Source: Grammothele lineata (taxonomy: Eukaryota; Basidiomycota; Agaricomycetes; Polyporales; Polyporaceae). Taken from it: a stretch of 64,000 nt of DNA. A program made the translations under genes and the position numbers. Numbering within the stretch: position 1 is the first letter of the stretch; the number at the start of each line of letters is the position of its first letter. The DNA lies in the NCBI GenBank assembly GCA_002150815.3, contig NDFF03000002.1, forward strand, positions 186,001 through 250,000, in the 5' to 3' direction. Below, in pieces: positions 49,501-64,000 of the stretch. The notes beneath the pieces were generated by a model. The model was not told the origin of the DNA, did no database searches, and saw only the letters and a program-made list of their open reading frames with translations.

Positions 49501-50573
49501 TTATTCTGCTGCAGCTGCGAGAACAACGTCCTCTTCCGCGGACACTTCAACGCGACCGGCTCTGAGACGGCTGTCAACTTGACGATCTTCGGAGGAAGTT
49601 GTACGTGCCCCACTTCTCCGCCTTCCCGCTCTTCGCCCTGACTGTCTTTCTTCGCGCCCAGCCTTCGCGGCCTCGGTCTGGATCAACGACGTGTTCATCA
49701 GCAGCGTCGGGGACGGCTCGGACCGCGTGAACGCGCTCTTCCCCTTCCCCGCCGGCGCGGTCGTCGCAGGCCAGGACAACGTCGTCACCGTCCTGCACGA
49801 CAACATGGGCAACGACGAGGCGAACAACCAGAAGTCTGCGCGCGGTATCGCCGGGTTCGCCCTCGTCGGCGGCACGATGGGCACGTGGAAGGTCCAGGGC
49901 AAGGTCGGGGGCTTCACCGAGTGCGTATCTCGCCCTTTCCTTCTGTGTATGGGCTTGCGCTAATTCCTGCGGCGCAGCTTCCCCGACAAGGTCCGCGGCG
50001 TGATGAACGAGGGCGGCCTCTTCGGCGAGCGCGAGGGCTGGCACCTGCCCGGGTTCGACACCTCCGCGTGGACACGGCGCGAGCTCTCGGACGGCCTCCC
50101 AGACGCGAAGGCCGGCGTAGGGTTCTTCGTGACGACGTTCGACCTCGACTTCCCCGCGAGCGCGGACGCGCTCCTCAACTTCGTGTTCACGGAGGAGGCG
50201 GGCCAGGCGTACCGTGCCAGGCTGTTCGTGAACGGGTGGATGTTTGGCAAGGTGCGTGGGATGAGCTGTTTCCGCTCAGCGGACGTTTCTGACGCTGGGT
50301 CGACTTGATAGCGCGTGGGCAACGTCGGACCGCAGACGAAGTTCCCTGTTCCCCCTGGTATCCTCGACTACCACGGCAAGAAGTGAGTGCATTCTTTCGT
50401 CGCCCCGGGGTTAGATGCTGATCATGCTCGATAGCACCGTCGCGATCGCGCTCTGGGCGCTGAACAGCACTGCGGTAGCGCCTGCCCTCGAGCTCGTCGC
50501 CGACGACGTCCTCGACGGTGGCGTAGGCCCGATTACGCTCAACAACCCTGCATGGGCTCCGAGGAGCTTCTGA
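46511..50573 (+). CDS. GH35 beta-galactosidase C, secreted, 19 exons with micro-exons
   Basis: Nineteen exons with canonical splice sites sum to 3018 bases, a 1005-residue protein, normal for fungal GH35. There is a signal peptide at residues 1-27 or so (WVHCALLASSVAVPALAVS). The acid/base Glu 204 is in QIDNEYSQ and the nucleophile Glu 293 in MPEFQG. C-terminal jelly-roll domains carry FVNGWMFGKR and GFDTSAW. Micro-exons: 46911-46924 (14 nt), 47144-47151 (8 nt), 47445-47456 (12 nt) and 49441-49456 (16 nt). It is the inverted paralogue of A and B and has the most introns. GH35 enzymes release terminal galactose from xyloglucan, galactan and similar polymers; substrate preference cannot be read here. 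A TATA box lies at 46443. Confidence 0.95.
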
Positions 50574-50961
50574 CGCACGGCCGCGGGATTGATGCGGTAG
50601 GATTAGGACGTGGTAGCTCAGAATGATGATGTTGACGAATAACGGGAGACCTTCGCTGTATCGAAGGGTTGATGAAAATGTACTGTAGCGTTTCTAGCAT
50701 AAGGACCTCTTTTCTTCCGCATTCGTGCCCTAAATGAGGCCTTTGTGGCTTCGCGTGGCGTGGTGAAGGACGAGTGTCTTCTGCGCGCCATCATCTGGGC
50801 GTTTGCACGGGCCGGAGTGACTCCAGACGCTTCGGCACCGCCCCGGATCCAGATATCCCTCGAGCAACGCGTCCTGGTAGCACTCTTGCTCATACCATCA
50901 CCTCGAGAGACCTTCCGCTGCTACTTTCTCCCTAGTTCCATATACGCGACAGACGACCAGG
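50574..50961. other. Intergenic spacer
   Basis: About 390 bp between galactosidase C and F-box paralogue 4, both on the plus strand. It should hold the F-box promoter. No clear motif was recognised. Confidence 0.4.
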
Positions 50962-53043
50962 ATGAGCGATACTAGTGCGGAGCCCGAAGTCCAAATTGAG
51001 GGGGACTTCATCGATGTCAACAACGAGCTCGTCGATCAGCATGCGGACTCGGGGTTCCTCGAAGATCGCACGTCATTGATAGAGTGCGTTTTTATTCAGA
51101 CCATTCTCCATATCTTAGCTCATAATCGTGACGCAGCCCCGATCAAGTGAGTGATAGCGCTGCACTGGCGTTTTGATACAGGCGAAGTACTCAATCGTCG
51201 TCGGACCCAGATCCAAACTCTAGACTTTGAGCCACTTAGTACTATCTTCGAGGAGATACTGCAAGGGAAACCGGACAAGCCCTTCGTGGAAAGTCTTCCT
51301 GAGGAGATTCTCCTTCTCATTGTCCAGCGTGTTCTCGACGTAAGAGGTTGCCTACCGAGAGCCGACATCAATTCTTGGGATGCTGAACGACACCCTGCAA
51401 TGATCATGTCCGGATATATTCGGCCCCTCCTCAAACTGACTCACGTCTGCAGCCTCTGGCGCAGCATCATCGTCGCTGCATCCTCGTTGTGGTCTACCGT
51501 CGACGCGCTTACATTCAGTGAACCGCTGCTCGCCCTCTTCCTCGCTCGTACCGCCACAGCACCATTTACTCTGGTACTCCGATACCCGCCTAAGGGGCCT
51601 CATGCGGGTGACTCCATCTACTTCTCACACGCGGCCCAAGTGCGTAATCTGCAGGTACAAATGTCGGGCACGAAATCGGACCAGGCTCCTTCGTTTTTTC
51701 CGCTTGGAGCTCCTAACATCGAGAGTCTTTCCGTTGCGTTTACGACAATTTCCTCGGACACAGACTTCCCTCCATCTCTCGACTCGCCTTATCTATTTCA
51801 GGAGGGTTTGTCGGGTTTACGCGCACTGTCTCTCTCGCCAGTCCTACATTCCCTCCCACACGACTCTTTCCCGCGCCTCACTCACCTTTATCTTCGATTC
51901 TCCCCATACTCAATCTCTGTAAACAAGAGGGACTTTCCAGATCGTCCGCAGCTCAATCCGCTCGACGACCTTCTCGTACTCCTTTCGCAAGCTCCGCAGC
52001 TTGCGCTTCTGCTTATCGTAGACGTTCCCGGGGAATTCCCCATCTATGATCCGTCCACTCATCAACGGGTTTTGCTATCCAACATGCGCAACATCACGCT
52101 CAGGGGAAATCATTGGCTATACGACTACCATCTACTCAACCATCTCTCCCTCCCCGCTGATGTACACGTTTACCTCTCGAACACCGACCTGATCGAGCCA
52201 GCGGAACTGAGCAAACATTCCCGCGTCCCACAACTCGAGCTGTTCGCTTCTGTCACTCGAATGAAGATCAAATACTCGCCCGATGACCGCCTTTGCATTG
52301 TCGTAGAGGGTCCCCAGCCAGCAGGTTCCAACAGGCCTATCGGTAGATATGATGTAGACATGCACGATGAGCACATCAGCGGAGGTCGCGGCGATGCATG
52401 GTTGAGACATCTTCATACGAACTTTCCCCTATCTGCTCTCCTCACCCTCCATCTTCAGCTCGAGGAAACGGAATACGGGCTCGTCTCCTACATCCTTCCC
52501 CATATGTCGCGCCTTGTCGAGCTCGTCATTCTCATCGGTGCTAACCATTATTTCGATCCATCTGACGACTCAAGCTCCCCGTACCCAATCAGAAAGGTGC
52601 TCACCTCCCTTCTCTCAGCACTCTCGCAGACCAGCCCCGTCTGCCCCTCTCTGGCCGATATTGCGGTGGAGCTTTATGTCTTCAAATCCAATAACGATGA
52701 CTCGTTGGCGTCCGTAGACGGTGCGCTGGAGACGCTTGGAGCGATTGTACGCGCACGCGACAGGATGGGTCACGGCCTTCGCCGTCTCAGGATCTTCCCT
52801 TTCGGATGGCTTGACGAGGAGCACATCGAACGATGTAGCGATGATCTGAGGGGTCAGGTTGACGCTTGGGCATCGACACTGGGCGGCGCGGTTGGGGAGG
52901 TACATTGCGAGTCTCGTATCCAGATCGGGCCTGGTACGCGTAGGTTCACTCCTGGCGGCAGAGATTTCTTCCAGGAGGAGCGAGCATGGGCAGAGAAGTA
53001 TTGGGCGTTGGACTATCGTAATATGCCGTGGCATGCCTTATAA
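50962..53043 (+). CDS. F-box/leucine-rich-type protein, paralogue 4
   Basis: ATG 50962 (MSDTSAEPEVQIEGD), a short acidic first exon, an intron ending before GCGAAGTACTC near 51181, then one long exon to TAA 53043. The exact donor near 51083 is uncertain because the simplest choice leaves a phase mismatch. The F-box is VESLPEEILLLIVQRVLD with LLKLTHVCSLWRSIIVAASSLW. The LRR-like body has FPRLTHLYLRFSPYS, VPQLELFASVTRMKI and ARDRMGHGLRRLRIF. The tail is EERAWAEKYWALDYRNMPWH. It is the only plus-strand member and the closest relative of paralogue 3. The pair 3 and 4 brackets the transporter and galactosidase C. Likely an SCF adaptor of unknown target. Confidence 0.85.
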
Positions 53044-53333
53044 CAGCACAGTACGGTAATGGGTGCATGTATCATGTCTTTTCGCTCTCTCGCAAGTTGT
53101 GGTGCATGTTCTTAGTATCTAGTAGGGGGCATGACGGATAGAGCTCCATCCAACGTACATTTCAGTGCCGTTCTGGAGCCGACATCCGTGTCACGGAATT
53201 CGAGTCGACTCACTAGGATATCCCCGTGCCACACCCATACCCCCGAAGGCATACACATACGACTTGGCGCGCGACTATAGGATGGCGTGACACGGGAATA
53301 GGGCAACATCTAACGGCCAGTAAACACCGAAAC
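53044..53333. other. Convergent spacer
   Basis: About 290 bp between the stops of F-box paralogue 4 and the AFG2-type ATPase. No features were recognised. Confidence 0.4.
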
Positions 53334-56679
<3,346 letters not shown>

Positions 56680-57137
56680 ACTAGCGAAGACATGAGTGAT
56701 CGCTGGAGCTACAAGACCGAGCAGAACTAGATCCTTACATATGATGGTGATTTCAATCTCCTCTCAGGAATGATCCTGGGAATCAGGCGAGCGAAAATGT
56801 GGGACGTCTCTTCCGACGAGGTCGGTAGTCCCTTGAAATATTGCGGTAGATATAGACTGGTAGTACCTACATAAATGGTGCCACAAGTAATACAGCGTTA
56901 GAGAACACTAAGAATGCTCTTGAACTTTTCAGTGACTTACAAATCACAAATGGCTGAATCGTCGAGGCGTTGAGTAGAAAGGAGGGCGATAGACGCTGGG
57001 TTTCGGAGCCCGACAACGTCATGGGCGCTTAATCGCATCGTGGTCAACGGTGCTGCTATTGACCGCGTTGTAAACCCCTTGCTCTGTACACCTCATTCTC
57101 CACACTTCCCGTCACGCTCAGGTCGTCCTCGGAGAAA
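56680..57137. promoter_or_regulatory. Bidirectional promoter region AFG2 / PIG-T
   Basis: A 458-bp gap between divergent ATGs at 56679 (minus) and 57138 (plus). It must hold both promoters. No clear TATA box was recognised. Confidence 0.5.
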
Positions 57138-59342
57138 ATGAGGCTTGGATGCTGCTGGCGGTCGTGCTTTCTGCTGGTCTTGCATCTCGTCGCGGTCTCG
57201 GCACACCAGGAGCAATTCGACGAAGACCTCACCCTTCGGCCTCTACGCGACGGCAAGCTATCCGCGAGGTTCCAGTTCACCACTCTACTGAAGGGGTCAT
57301 CACCAAGAGATCCGCAAAAGCTGTCGGAAGACGACGAAGGTCCGTTCTCTGGCTGTATGCGCGTGGTCTCATCTTCAGCTGTCGAGTAGCGCAGCATTAT
57401 ACTCTCTTCCCTCTCGCGCTTGGTCAGCTCCTCCGTGAATACGCGGTGACCGAGCTCCATCTAACACTCAACGCCGGGAGATGGAATTACGACGCGTGGG
57501 GATACCCCGACGAGCCTGGAGTCGGTACGGGGGCGGAGCTATGGGCGTGGATGGGAGAGAGCACACCAGCGTCGTGAGTGTCATCATAACCTGCATGTAT
57601 ATGAAGTCGACGAACGCGCATATAGTCTTGACCAGCGATGGTCTGGCCTCCGAAATGGTCTCGCGGGCCTGTTCTGCGCGTCGCTCGGCCATCTCGACGA
57701 GCAGCGGACAACAGCGCCGGTTCTCACCTTCCAAGCCGAAGGCTCCCTACCCAACTTCACCCACCCCCATCAGCTCCGCCACGCCATTCTCGCCTCAGAA
57801 CATGTTTGCACGGAAAACCTTACGCCTTTCCTGAAGCTCCTGCCGTGCAAATCAGGTTCTGGCATCGCGCGCCTGCTCAACCCACACAAGTTGTTCGATG
57901 CAGACTGGCACGGCCTTGGAGTTCACGTACGGTATCGCGAAGCTCTCGGTGTGGAGGTCCGCCTCACTTTCCAGGGCGTGTTTGACCCTGTGCGTTATTC
58001 GTCACAGGCGAGCCGAAGTGAGTCTTCACCTCTACTCGTGTGTACCTTTGCACCACTTCGCCCCATCCCCTTTCTGTAGAGTTCCATATCTCGTCTGTGG
58101 AGGTCGGACACGTTTTTCTGCTACACGCATTCTACGCCCCGGTGTTTTCGGAGTATGCGAGATGATACTGAACGCCCGTTAGACTGGTCACTTCGGTCAC
58201 TATTTGATCGTACTATCGAGGGCGCATGCCCTGTCGCCCGGACAAGCAAGATCCGGGTGGAGCTACCTGACGGATCCTCGCCCTACATGATAACCCCAGA
58301 GCCGGCCGCAATTGAGGACGGGATCGCCACATACGCTGTCGAAACTAGTGAGTGATGGCAGCTTCAGCAGCGCGGTAGCTCAGCTTACCTGTTTTTCCAT
58401 AGAAGAAGAGGCGCTAGATGTCGCCGTCCGGTGGCCCGCAGAGCAGACGTTCGAATACCGTACGTACCGCCCCGGCGTATCGAAACCTTACGTGTTTCTG
58501 ATTGCTCTCGTTCAGCGAACACGCTCCACGCACCACCCCTAACAGACATCTCTGTCCGCCGCAGCCTGAAGGGCACGAACCAAGCTGACGCCCAGTTCGC
58601 CCTGGTCGTCACGAACAACCTCCCGGTCGAGGTCCGGACTGGCTACCTCGAGACAATGCCCTGGCACCTCCAGTTCTACCTTCACACTCTCCAAGGTCAC
58701 GTCGGCGGAGTCGCGCGCGGTGAGTCTATCATGCACCTATCAACTTCTCGGGGGCGTGGCGCCATCGTCTGCCCCATTTGTTGGCCCTGGGCGTCGACTG
58801 ACCGGCCGCACACAGACGACCTCGTGTCCATCCTCTCGTACACACCTTCGGTCCCCCACTCCCGGCCGGCGCTCCTCCAAGCGGTGCTCACACTTCCCCC
58901 GCATGGCACGCTACAGCTCACGATGGACGTCGCGAAACCGTTCCTACGCTACACCGAGCATCAGCCCGACGCGCAGCGCGGCTGGGATCTGCCTCCCGCC
59001 GTCCTCGTCCCCTTCTCCTTCGGCTCTGACGTATCCCCAGGGCAAAACACCACCTGGACCGGGCGTGGGCGCACGACGCGGATGTACACGCCTGCATTAC
59101 TCGTCGACCTGGCGACGCCCGACTTCAGCATGCCGTACAACGTGATCATCATGAGCTGCACGCTCATCGCACTCATATTCGGCAGCGTCTTCAACCTCCT
59201 CACTCGCCGATTTGTCCTCGTCTGTGTCGACCCCGCGGTACCACGGCTCGCTCCGGTTCCGGATGCGGACGCCGGCGTCCCCGGCGCCGCTGCCGTTGCC
59301 GCTGACGCCAGAAGTGAAGTCCGGGAGGGTCGCCATCGATGA
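57138..59342 (+). CDS. GPI16: GPI-anchor transamidase subunit PIG-T/Gpi16
   Basis: ATG 57138 opens a signal peptide (CFLLVLHLVAVSAHQ) followed by EQFDEDLTLRPLRDGKLSARFQF, the conserved Gpi16 start. After an intron, HYTLFPLALGQLLREYAVTE and LTLNAGRWNYDAWGYP are the strongest family signatures. Later exons give ENLTPFLKLLPCKSGSGIA, DWSLRSLFDRTIEGACPVA, RSLKGTNQADAQFALVV and YLETMPWHLQFYLHTL. Near the C-terminus is a single membrane helix (VIIMSCTLIALIFGSVFNLL) and TRRFVLV. PIG-T is the ER-luminal subunit that stabilises the Gpi8-containing transamidase, which attaches GPI anchors to proteins. Several introns of about 50-60 bp are needed. The last 40 residues after RRFVLV look unusual and may reflect a mis-read final intron. 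Confidence 0.9.
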
Positions 59343-62300
59343 CTGGGGACTACGATTGGAGACCTATGACGAGAGCAGGGTGCTCGGCTGCCCTCGGTCA
59401 GGGTCTGTGGATCGACGACGCGCGTTGGATGTCTTGGTGTATATTTATGCTCATTCCCCCGACCAGACCCAGACCCGTACGGCAAGTACGACCCCCAGCG
59501 TGCCCTGCCACAGACAAGTTGTGTCCGACGTCAGGCCCCAGATATTTGCATCGTGCTGCGGCGCGTTTCCCCAACGAACAGCTCGCGCTAGAAGCCACCT
59601 GCCTCATCCGCACTCGGGTGTGCGTCCGATCGCGATGGGCCTTCTGTCACGGCGCCGCAAAGCGCATGCGGCCCCCTGACCTACGGCGGACCCTGCAAAC
59701 CTGTGCAACTCTATCCTAGCGCGCGGGCGCGATCAGCCCGTGCGGCTGCATGAGGCCCACGCGGCGGGGCCGTCGTCATCAGCCTCCCAGCTGACCGTGC
59801 AGATGGGTGGCGGCCACCAACGTGTCGCGCGCGGAAGCAAACGTTCACGCCTCTCTCGACGCACTGGGGGACGGTTCCCTGCCGAAAGCTCTTCTATCTG
59901 GATAAAGCACGGCATAACAAGTAGCTAACGCTAGTGCAATTACAGCAGGGGTCCTAGTTGCGTCCAGGGCAGCCCGGAGAAAGGCACGTTCTCCGCGTGG
60001 CGCTTCCTTCCCGCGATCGCCAACTGCAGACATGCTCCGCTGCGGTCGACGCGGTGCTATATCCCGCCTTCTCGAACGTCGCCACCTAGTTCTCGAAAGA
60101 CGGACGGAGCGGCCAACGGGAGGCCCTGATTCTGTCAGCAGCTGTCGTGTCCTCGCAATATTGCGTCTGAGCTACGTATGACATTCCGCTTTCCCGGAAC
60201 GCGCGTGGACACATCGTGCGTCGACCGGTCACGGGGTGGACGCGCAATTAATGACGTGGGGACATACATGGTTAGCAGCCTCGGAGAACGCGTGCTGTGG
60301 CTAGGGACGCGACGTCCAGGCGTACGCCCTGGTATTGACGTGGGTGCCCAGATCGCGACATTCAGACGTCTCGTGCCCCTCCGTCGTGTGCGCGTCGCTA
60401 TCTACAGCTCGCCGCGCTCGCAGGAGCGCTTCTGCAACTCAAGCAAGCACAAAAGACGCCGCGGCAACCTCTGCGGCAGAAGCACGCCCGGCACCGGCGA
60501 GGTACGCTCTAGCACGCCAAGCGCGACGCATATGAAACTCTCGCGCCTCGTTCGGCGCGGAGAGGACTGTCCAGGGAGAGGAACCACCGCGGTCGCTTCG
60601 CGTCCGACGGCATTTAATACAACAAAGTGCGTGCGCGGGGCACGCGAGCTTACGGGGCAACGCATCGCGACCGGCCTGGCACTTACTGCACCCGCCCCAG
60701 GCCTCGCGCGCCGTGCCTGGACGGGGCGGGGGAGATTGGTAGGGCCCGCGCGCGATGCATGCACGAACGATGTCTTCGTTGGCTCGGCGCGAGTGGGGGC
60801 CCGGGGGTCGAGGCCCTGGCAGGGCTCACGCGCGCCGATCCCGACAGAGGGCAGAGGTTAGCGGGCTCGGCGTGTGGCGGGGAGAAAGCAAAACTTTGCG
60901 CGACGTGTTGTGTCACCAGCCGCGGCGCGCGCGCGCGCCGGGCTCGTCTGTGTTTGGACGGCCGCGGCTCGCGAGCAAATTTTCTGAACTTTCTGTGAGG
61001 CACGGCCGCCACAGCGCGAGCCCGTGTAAGCAGCCGTCTCGCGCACTCAATCTCTGGGTATATGATACTCATGGACCGGCTTCTAGATGAGTGGAGCATC
61101 TACAAGCTCGCGCGGGCCCTCGGAAGGATCTTGGTCGCCGGACACACGCGCATTTTTTCTACTGCTCGCGATCAGATTCAGAAGCGCCCGAAGTGCGATG
61201 GCTGGCGGCGTTCAGTAAGGACGTGCTAATACATGCTCATCGTGCACGTAACAAATTGCGCCCACTATTGGAAAATTTTGCGCTGCATCTAATTTGAAAC
61301 GTGAAGCTGTAGGTTCATGACGGGAGCCCACCAAACCCCATACAATGTCGTTCTACAACGCGCACGGCTCACACAGTCGTCATACCCTACGTGCTCATAT
61401 CTCATCGATGCGCTCGTGAGACACGAGACAATACCTTGGTGATGGCTACTTATGTTGCAAGGCTGCGCGCCGCAACAGTCCTAGCACGAGCGGCGCCCGC
61501 GTTGCCAGAGGACGCAAGAAGACTCGAAAAGCCCTCGGTATGTCTACGCCCTACCGATTCGGTAAGCGCCGCATGACATTACTTATCTCTACCCTCGTCA
61601 TTCACCCGCGGCGCGTCTGATTAGATCCGTGTGAGGAAGCCAACGAATACCAAGGCCCATCGATAGTATCTGAGATAGACCAAATGTTGCGTTCGCGAAC
61701 TGGGAGCGTTCAGGTGGCGAGGGGCGAACCACACCACCATGCTGCGCCATCTTGCGCTCAAGCTCTCCTGGTACATGTACATGCCTCCGCGCGCCACGGC
61801 GCACGCGGGTCCTCGTAATGAGCAATTAGGCATAGTTCGAGCATAGCTTCGGGGATATTTTGTCATCGATCGCCCTCCTCGTACAGACCGGTGCCGGTCG
61901 ACAAGGGTTGCAAGCCCGTTCAGGCCACAGGAACCTTTGGCGATTTTCACCGACCGGCATCCTGTGGCACCGCACACGACGCCTGCTACGCGCGACATAA
62001 ACGACCTCCATCCTCTCACGCAAAAATTACCCCCTCCTGAATTCGACGCACTGGAAAAACCTCTTTCGCGCCCGCGCGCGTTCTGATAAGTGCACGCAGG
62101 AAGCCCCGCGAAGCCAGGCGCAGAAGACTGGCAAGGGAGATAGGCCACGGCCGCACACTCGACGAACCGCTCTGATCACTGCTCCCGCGCGCCCGCGAGG
62201 CCCCGGGATGCTTCGCGCTGGAAAGCACCTTCCTCTCTCCCGTGCGCACCCGGGCGAGGGAACGAGCAGCGGCATTGCTCGCGCGCGTACGGGGCACCTT

Positions 62301-63504
62301 CTGTGCGTGCGTGCGGAGGGCTTCGCCGTGCGAACGAGTTTCATTGTCAATATTGGCTGCTCCATCGACGCGCGCGGAGGGCTGACGAACGTGCATTGTG
62401 CACCCGCAACTGAAGGGTAGCGTCATCGTGTGCGTGTCTACACCCAGCGAAAAAGGTGGGGACGCGCCGCACGCAGAAAGCGCGCCAATTTTCCTGTCGA
62501 AAGGAGGCAAAGTCGACATCGCGTCATTTGTGCGGTCGAGCGCTGCATCAGCCGTCCGGTGCTGCAGCATGGCTGGGCAGGAGGAGCACGCGCCGGGATC
62601 TGACGGGCCTTCGCAAAGTTCGGGTGGCTGGAAAGAAACGAGCCAGGGGCAGAAGAGAACCAGTCTCGCCGCATGTGGCGTGCATCTGGGAGCATCTGGC
62701 AGGCATCCTGCTCCCCTCGCCTCTCTGCGGCGACTTCGCGAGCCCATTCGGAAGGCCTATACACCCATGTAGGCTAGCAGGGTTCTGGGGAAGGGGCGAG
62801 GACGTGCGCGCCTGACGCCTCGGGTACGCGGAGATATCTGGATCGCTGGTGCTGCACTGCGCCGACGTTCGACGCGAAACGTCCGTGCCCCTTCGGCGGA
62901 CAGAGATTCGGGGCTGAATGGGGCGAGGAAGCGTGCGCGGGCTGCTTGGGTGGATCTCACGATCTGGGCGGCCCACGCGTGCCCCCGCGGCTGGCGGGCT
63001 TCTTCTGCGAACAGTCCGCCGGGTCGGGTGAGGCGGAGGCAGGGACGCCCTGGGACGCCCGGGGCTGCTCGCACCACGCCATGCCGAAGCATGGGCCGTC
63101 GCGTCCGGTCTAGCGGGACGCCTTGGGACGCCCCGCAGAAGAGGGCAGCGAGCGTGTGCAGGCGTGTGCTCTCGTTTGGGTTTGGGGCCGGACGCGTCGA
63201 GTCGGATACTTATCCGCCGCGGCGCGACGAGCGCTTAGCACGCCCGCATAAAACGGTGGCCACAGATCACCCTCGCGTCCTGCGTGACTCACCCCGCCAG
63301 CCTTTGTCCCTCCCTGCCACATACAAAAGCCTTGGCTTCGCCCAGTATCTCCCTCGCGCCTCTTTCCCACATATCCCTCGCGGTACATATACCTCTCGCA
63401 CCCGTCCTCGTCCTCTGTCCACCCGCACTGCACCTCGATTCGCATCGCCACACCACTCGCACATACCACACCCGCCACTCGCGAGTCACTTACTGTCATA
63501 CACA
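59343..63504. other. Gene-poor GC-rich region
   Basis: About 4.1 kb without a supportable gene. Many overlapping frames exist on both strands because the sequence is GC-rich and has few stops, but none shows family motifs, ordered composition or a consistent splice pattern. No tRNA was found by eye. Near 63042-63140 the word GGGACGCC recurs four times in two pairs; these lie 370-460 bp before the next gene and might be regulatory. The function of the region is unknown. Confidence 0.5.
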
Positions 63505-64000
63505 ATGTGCCAACGAATTGCGTATGTCGTCCTTCCATTTGCTTCGCTCCTCACGCGCGCTGACACACGCGGAATGTGCCGTAGCGAAGGAACGCGGTGG
63601 TCAAAGTGTGGGGTGAGTACAAACTCGCGCCATGGCAGCATGACGCTCCGTCGCCGCGGCGCGCGGGTCAGCTGAGCTCGCGGGTGCAGGCGCGTGCTGA
63701 CGCTTGCTTCTCCCCGCCTCCAAATAGCACTTCCAGCGCCACCTCGTCGTAGCCATCATGGACTGCAACTCGCACAAGTGCGAGCGCAGCTACCTCCACC
63801 CAAAAGGATGCCGCGACCCGGCATGCATCAAGGTGTGTGTCCCGTGTCTCTCCTTCCGTGTTCCGTGTCCCCCGTCCTGCACGCCGCCCCCTCTCCCTCT
63901 CCTCCGTCGTCACTACCGCTGGGTCACATTGCGCACAATATTGTCGACTGTCGTCATAGGATGCGCGATGTTCTCGTGCCGCCCCAGTCGACGAACGCCC
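63505..64000 (+). CDS. Small cysteine-rich conserved basidiomycete protein, partial (3' end beyond window)
   Basis: Exon 1 is 63505-63521 (MCQRIA), intron, exon 2 63585-63612 (EGTRWSKCG), intron, exon 3 63728-63832 ([20 protein letters not shown] and [15 protein letters not shown]). All junctions are GT..AG and in phase. The Cys pattern C-x-H-F, DCNSxxCExS and GCRDPxC matches a small family I remember from many polypore and agaric genomes, about 80-100 residues long, with no known function. The conserved Cys/His spacing suggests a zinc-binding fold. A further intron starts at 63833 and the last exon lies at or past the window edge. A run of pyrimidine-rich sequence with several TACATA/ATACA words lies just upstream. 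Confidence 0.75.

Noticed and set aside
60178..62747. Long frames in the GC-rich desert as genes
   Set aside because: Composition is random-like (Arg, Ala, Gly, Pro from GC bias), with overlapping equally long frames on both strands and no motif.

Overview
The window is nuclear DNA of a basidiomycete fungus, most likely an Agaricomycete of the polypore type. Genes are GC-rich and split by many 45-65 bp GT..AG introns. F-box/leucine-rich proteins are expanded, secreted GH35 beta-galactosidases are present in several copies, and TET/JBP-type dioxygenases of the kind found here are known mainly from mushroom genomes.

Region 1 (1-25300): a broken short-chain dehydrogenase is followed by an F-box gene (1903-25300). 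That gene is split by one 21,887-bp element at 2290-24176. The element has a perfect 6-bp target-site duplication (ACCATG at 2284-2289 and 24177-24182), inverted ends (TATGACG...TTTATTGGACA), and 10-bp-phased GTGAG/CTCAC arrays just inside each end. Taking out the element and one ACCATG rejoins the F-box reading frame exactly. The element carries a DDE integrase (545 aa), a TET/JBP-like 2-oxoglutarate/Fe(II) dioxygenase, a large protein with a Zn2Cys6-pattern cysteine cluster and long helical segments, a protein with about 22 SPPxPRGPLG repeats, a cysteine-cluster Pro/Ser-rich protein, and two further unknown genes. It looks like a giant self-mobilising DNA transposon with chromatin- or DNA-modification cargo. 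I do not recognise it as a described superfamily, and it is the main discovery candidate here.

Region 2 (25500-53100): a family cluster in which F-box/LRR-like paralogues (one remnant, four apparently complete genes) are interleaved with three GH35 beta-galactosidase paralogues (two on the minus strand, one divergent on the plus strand) and one MFS transporter. The galactosidases would release galactose from plant cell wall side chains. The transporter next to them may or may not be functionally linked.

Region 3 (53300-59350): conserved housekeeping genes, the AFG2/SPATA5-type tandem AAA ATPase and, divergently, the GPI-transamidase subunit PIG-T/Gpi16.

Region 4 (59343-64000): about 4.1 kb of GC-rich sequence without a supportable gene, then the 5' part of a small cysteine-rich fungal protein gene that runs to the window edge. 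No tRNA, rRNA or CRISPR was found.
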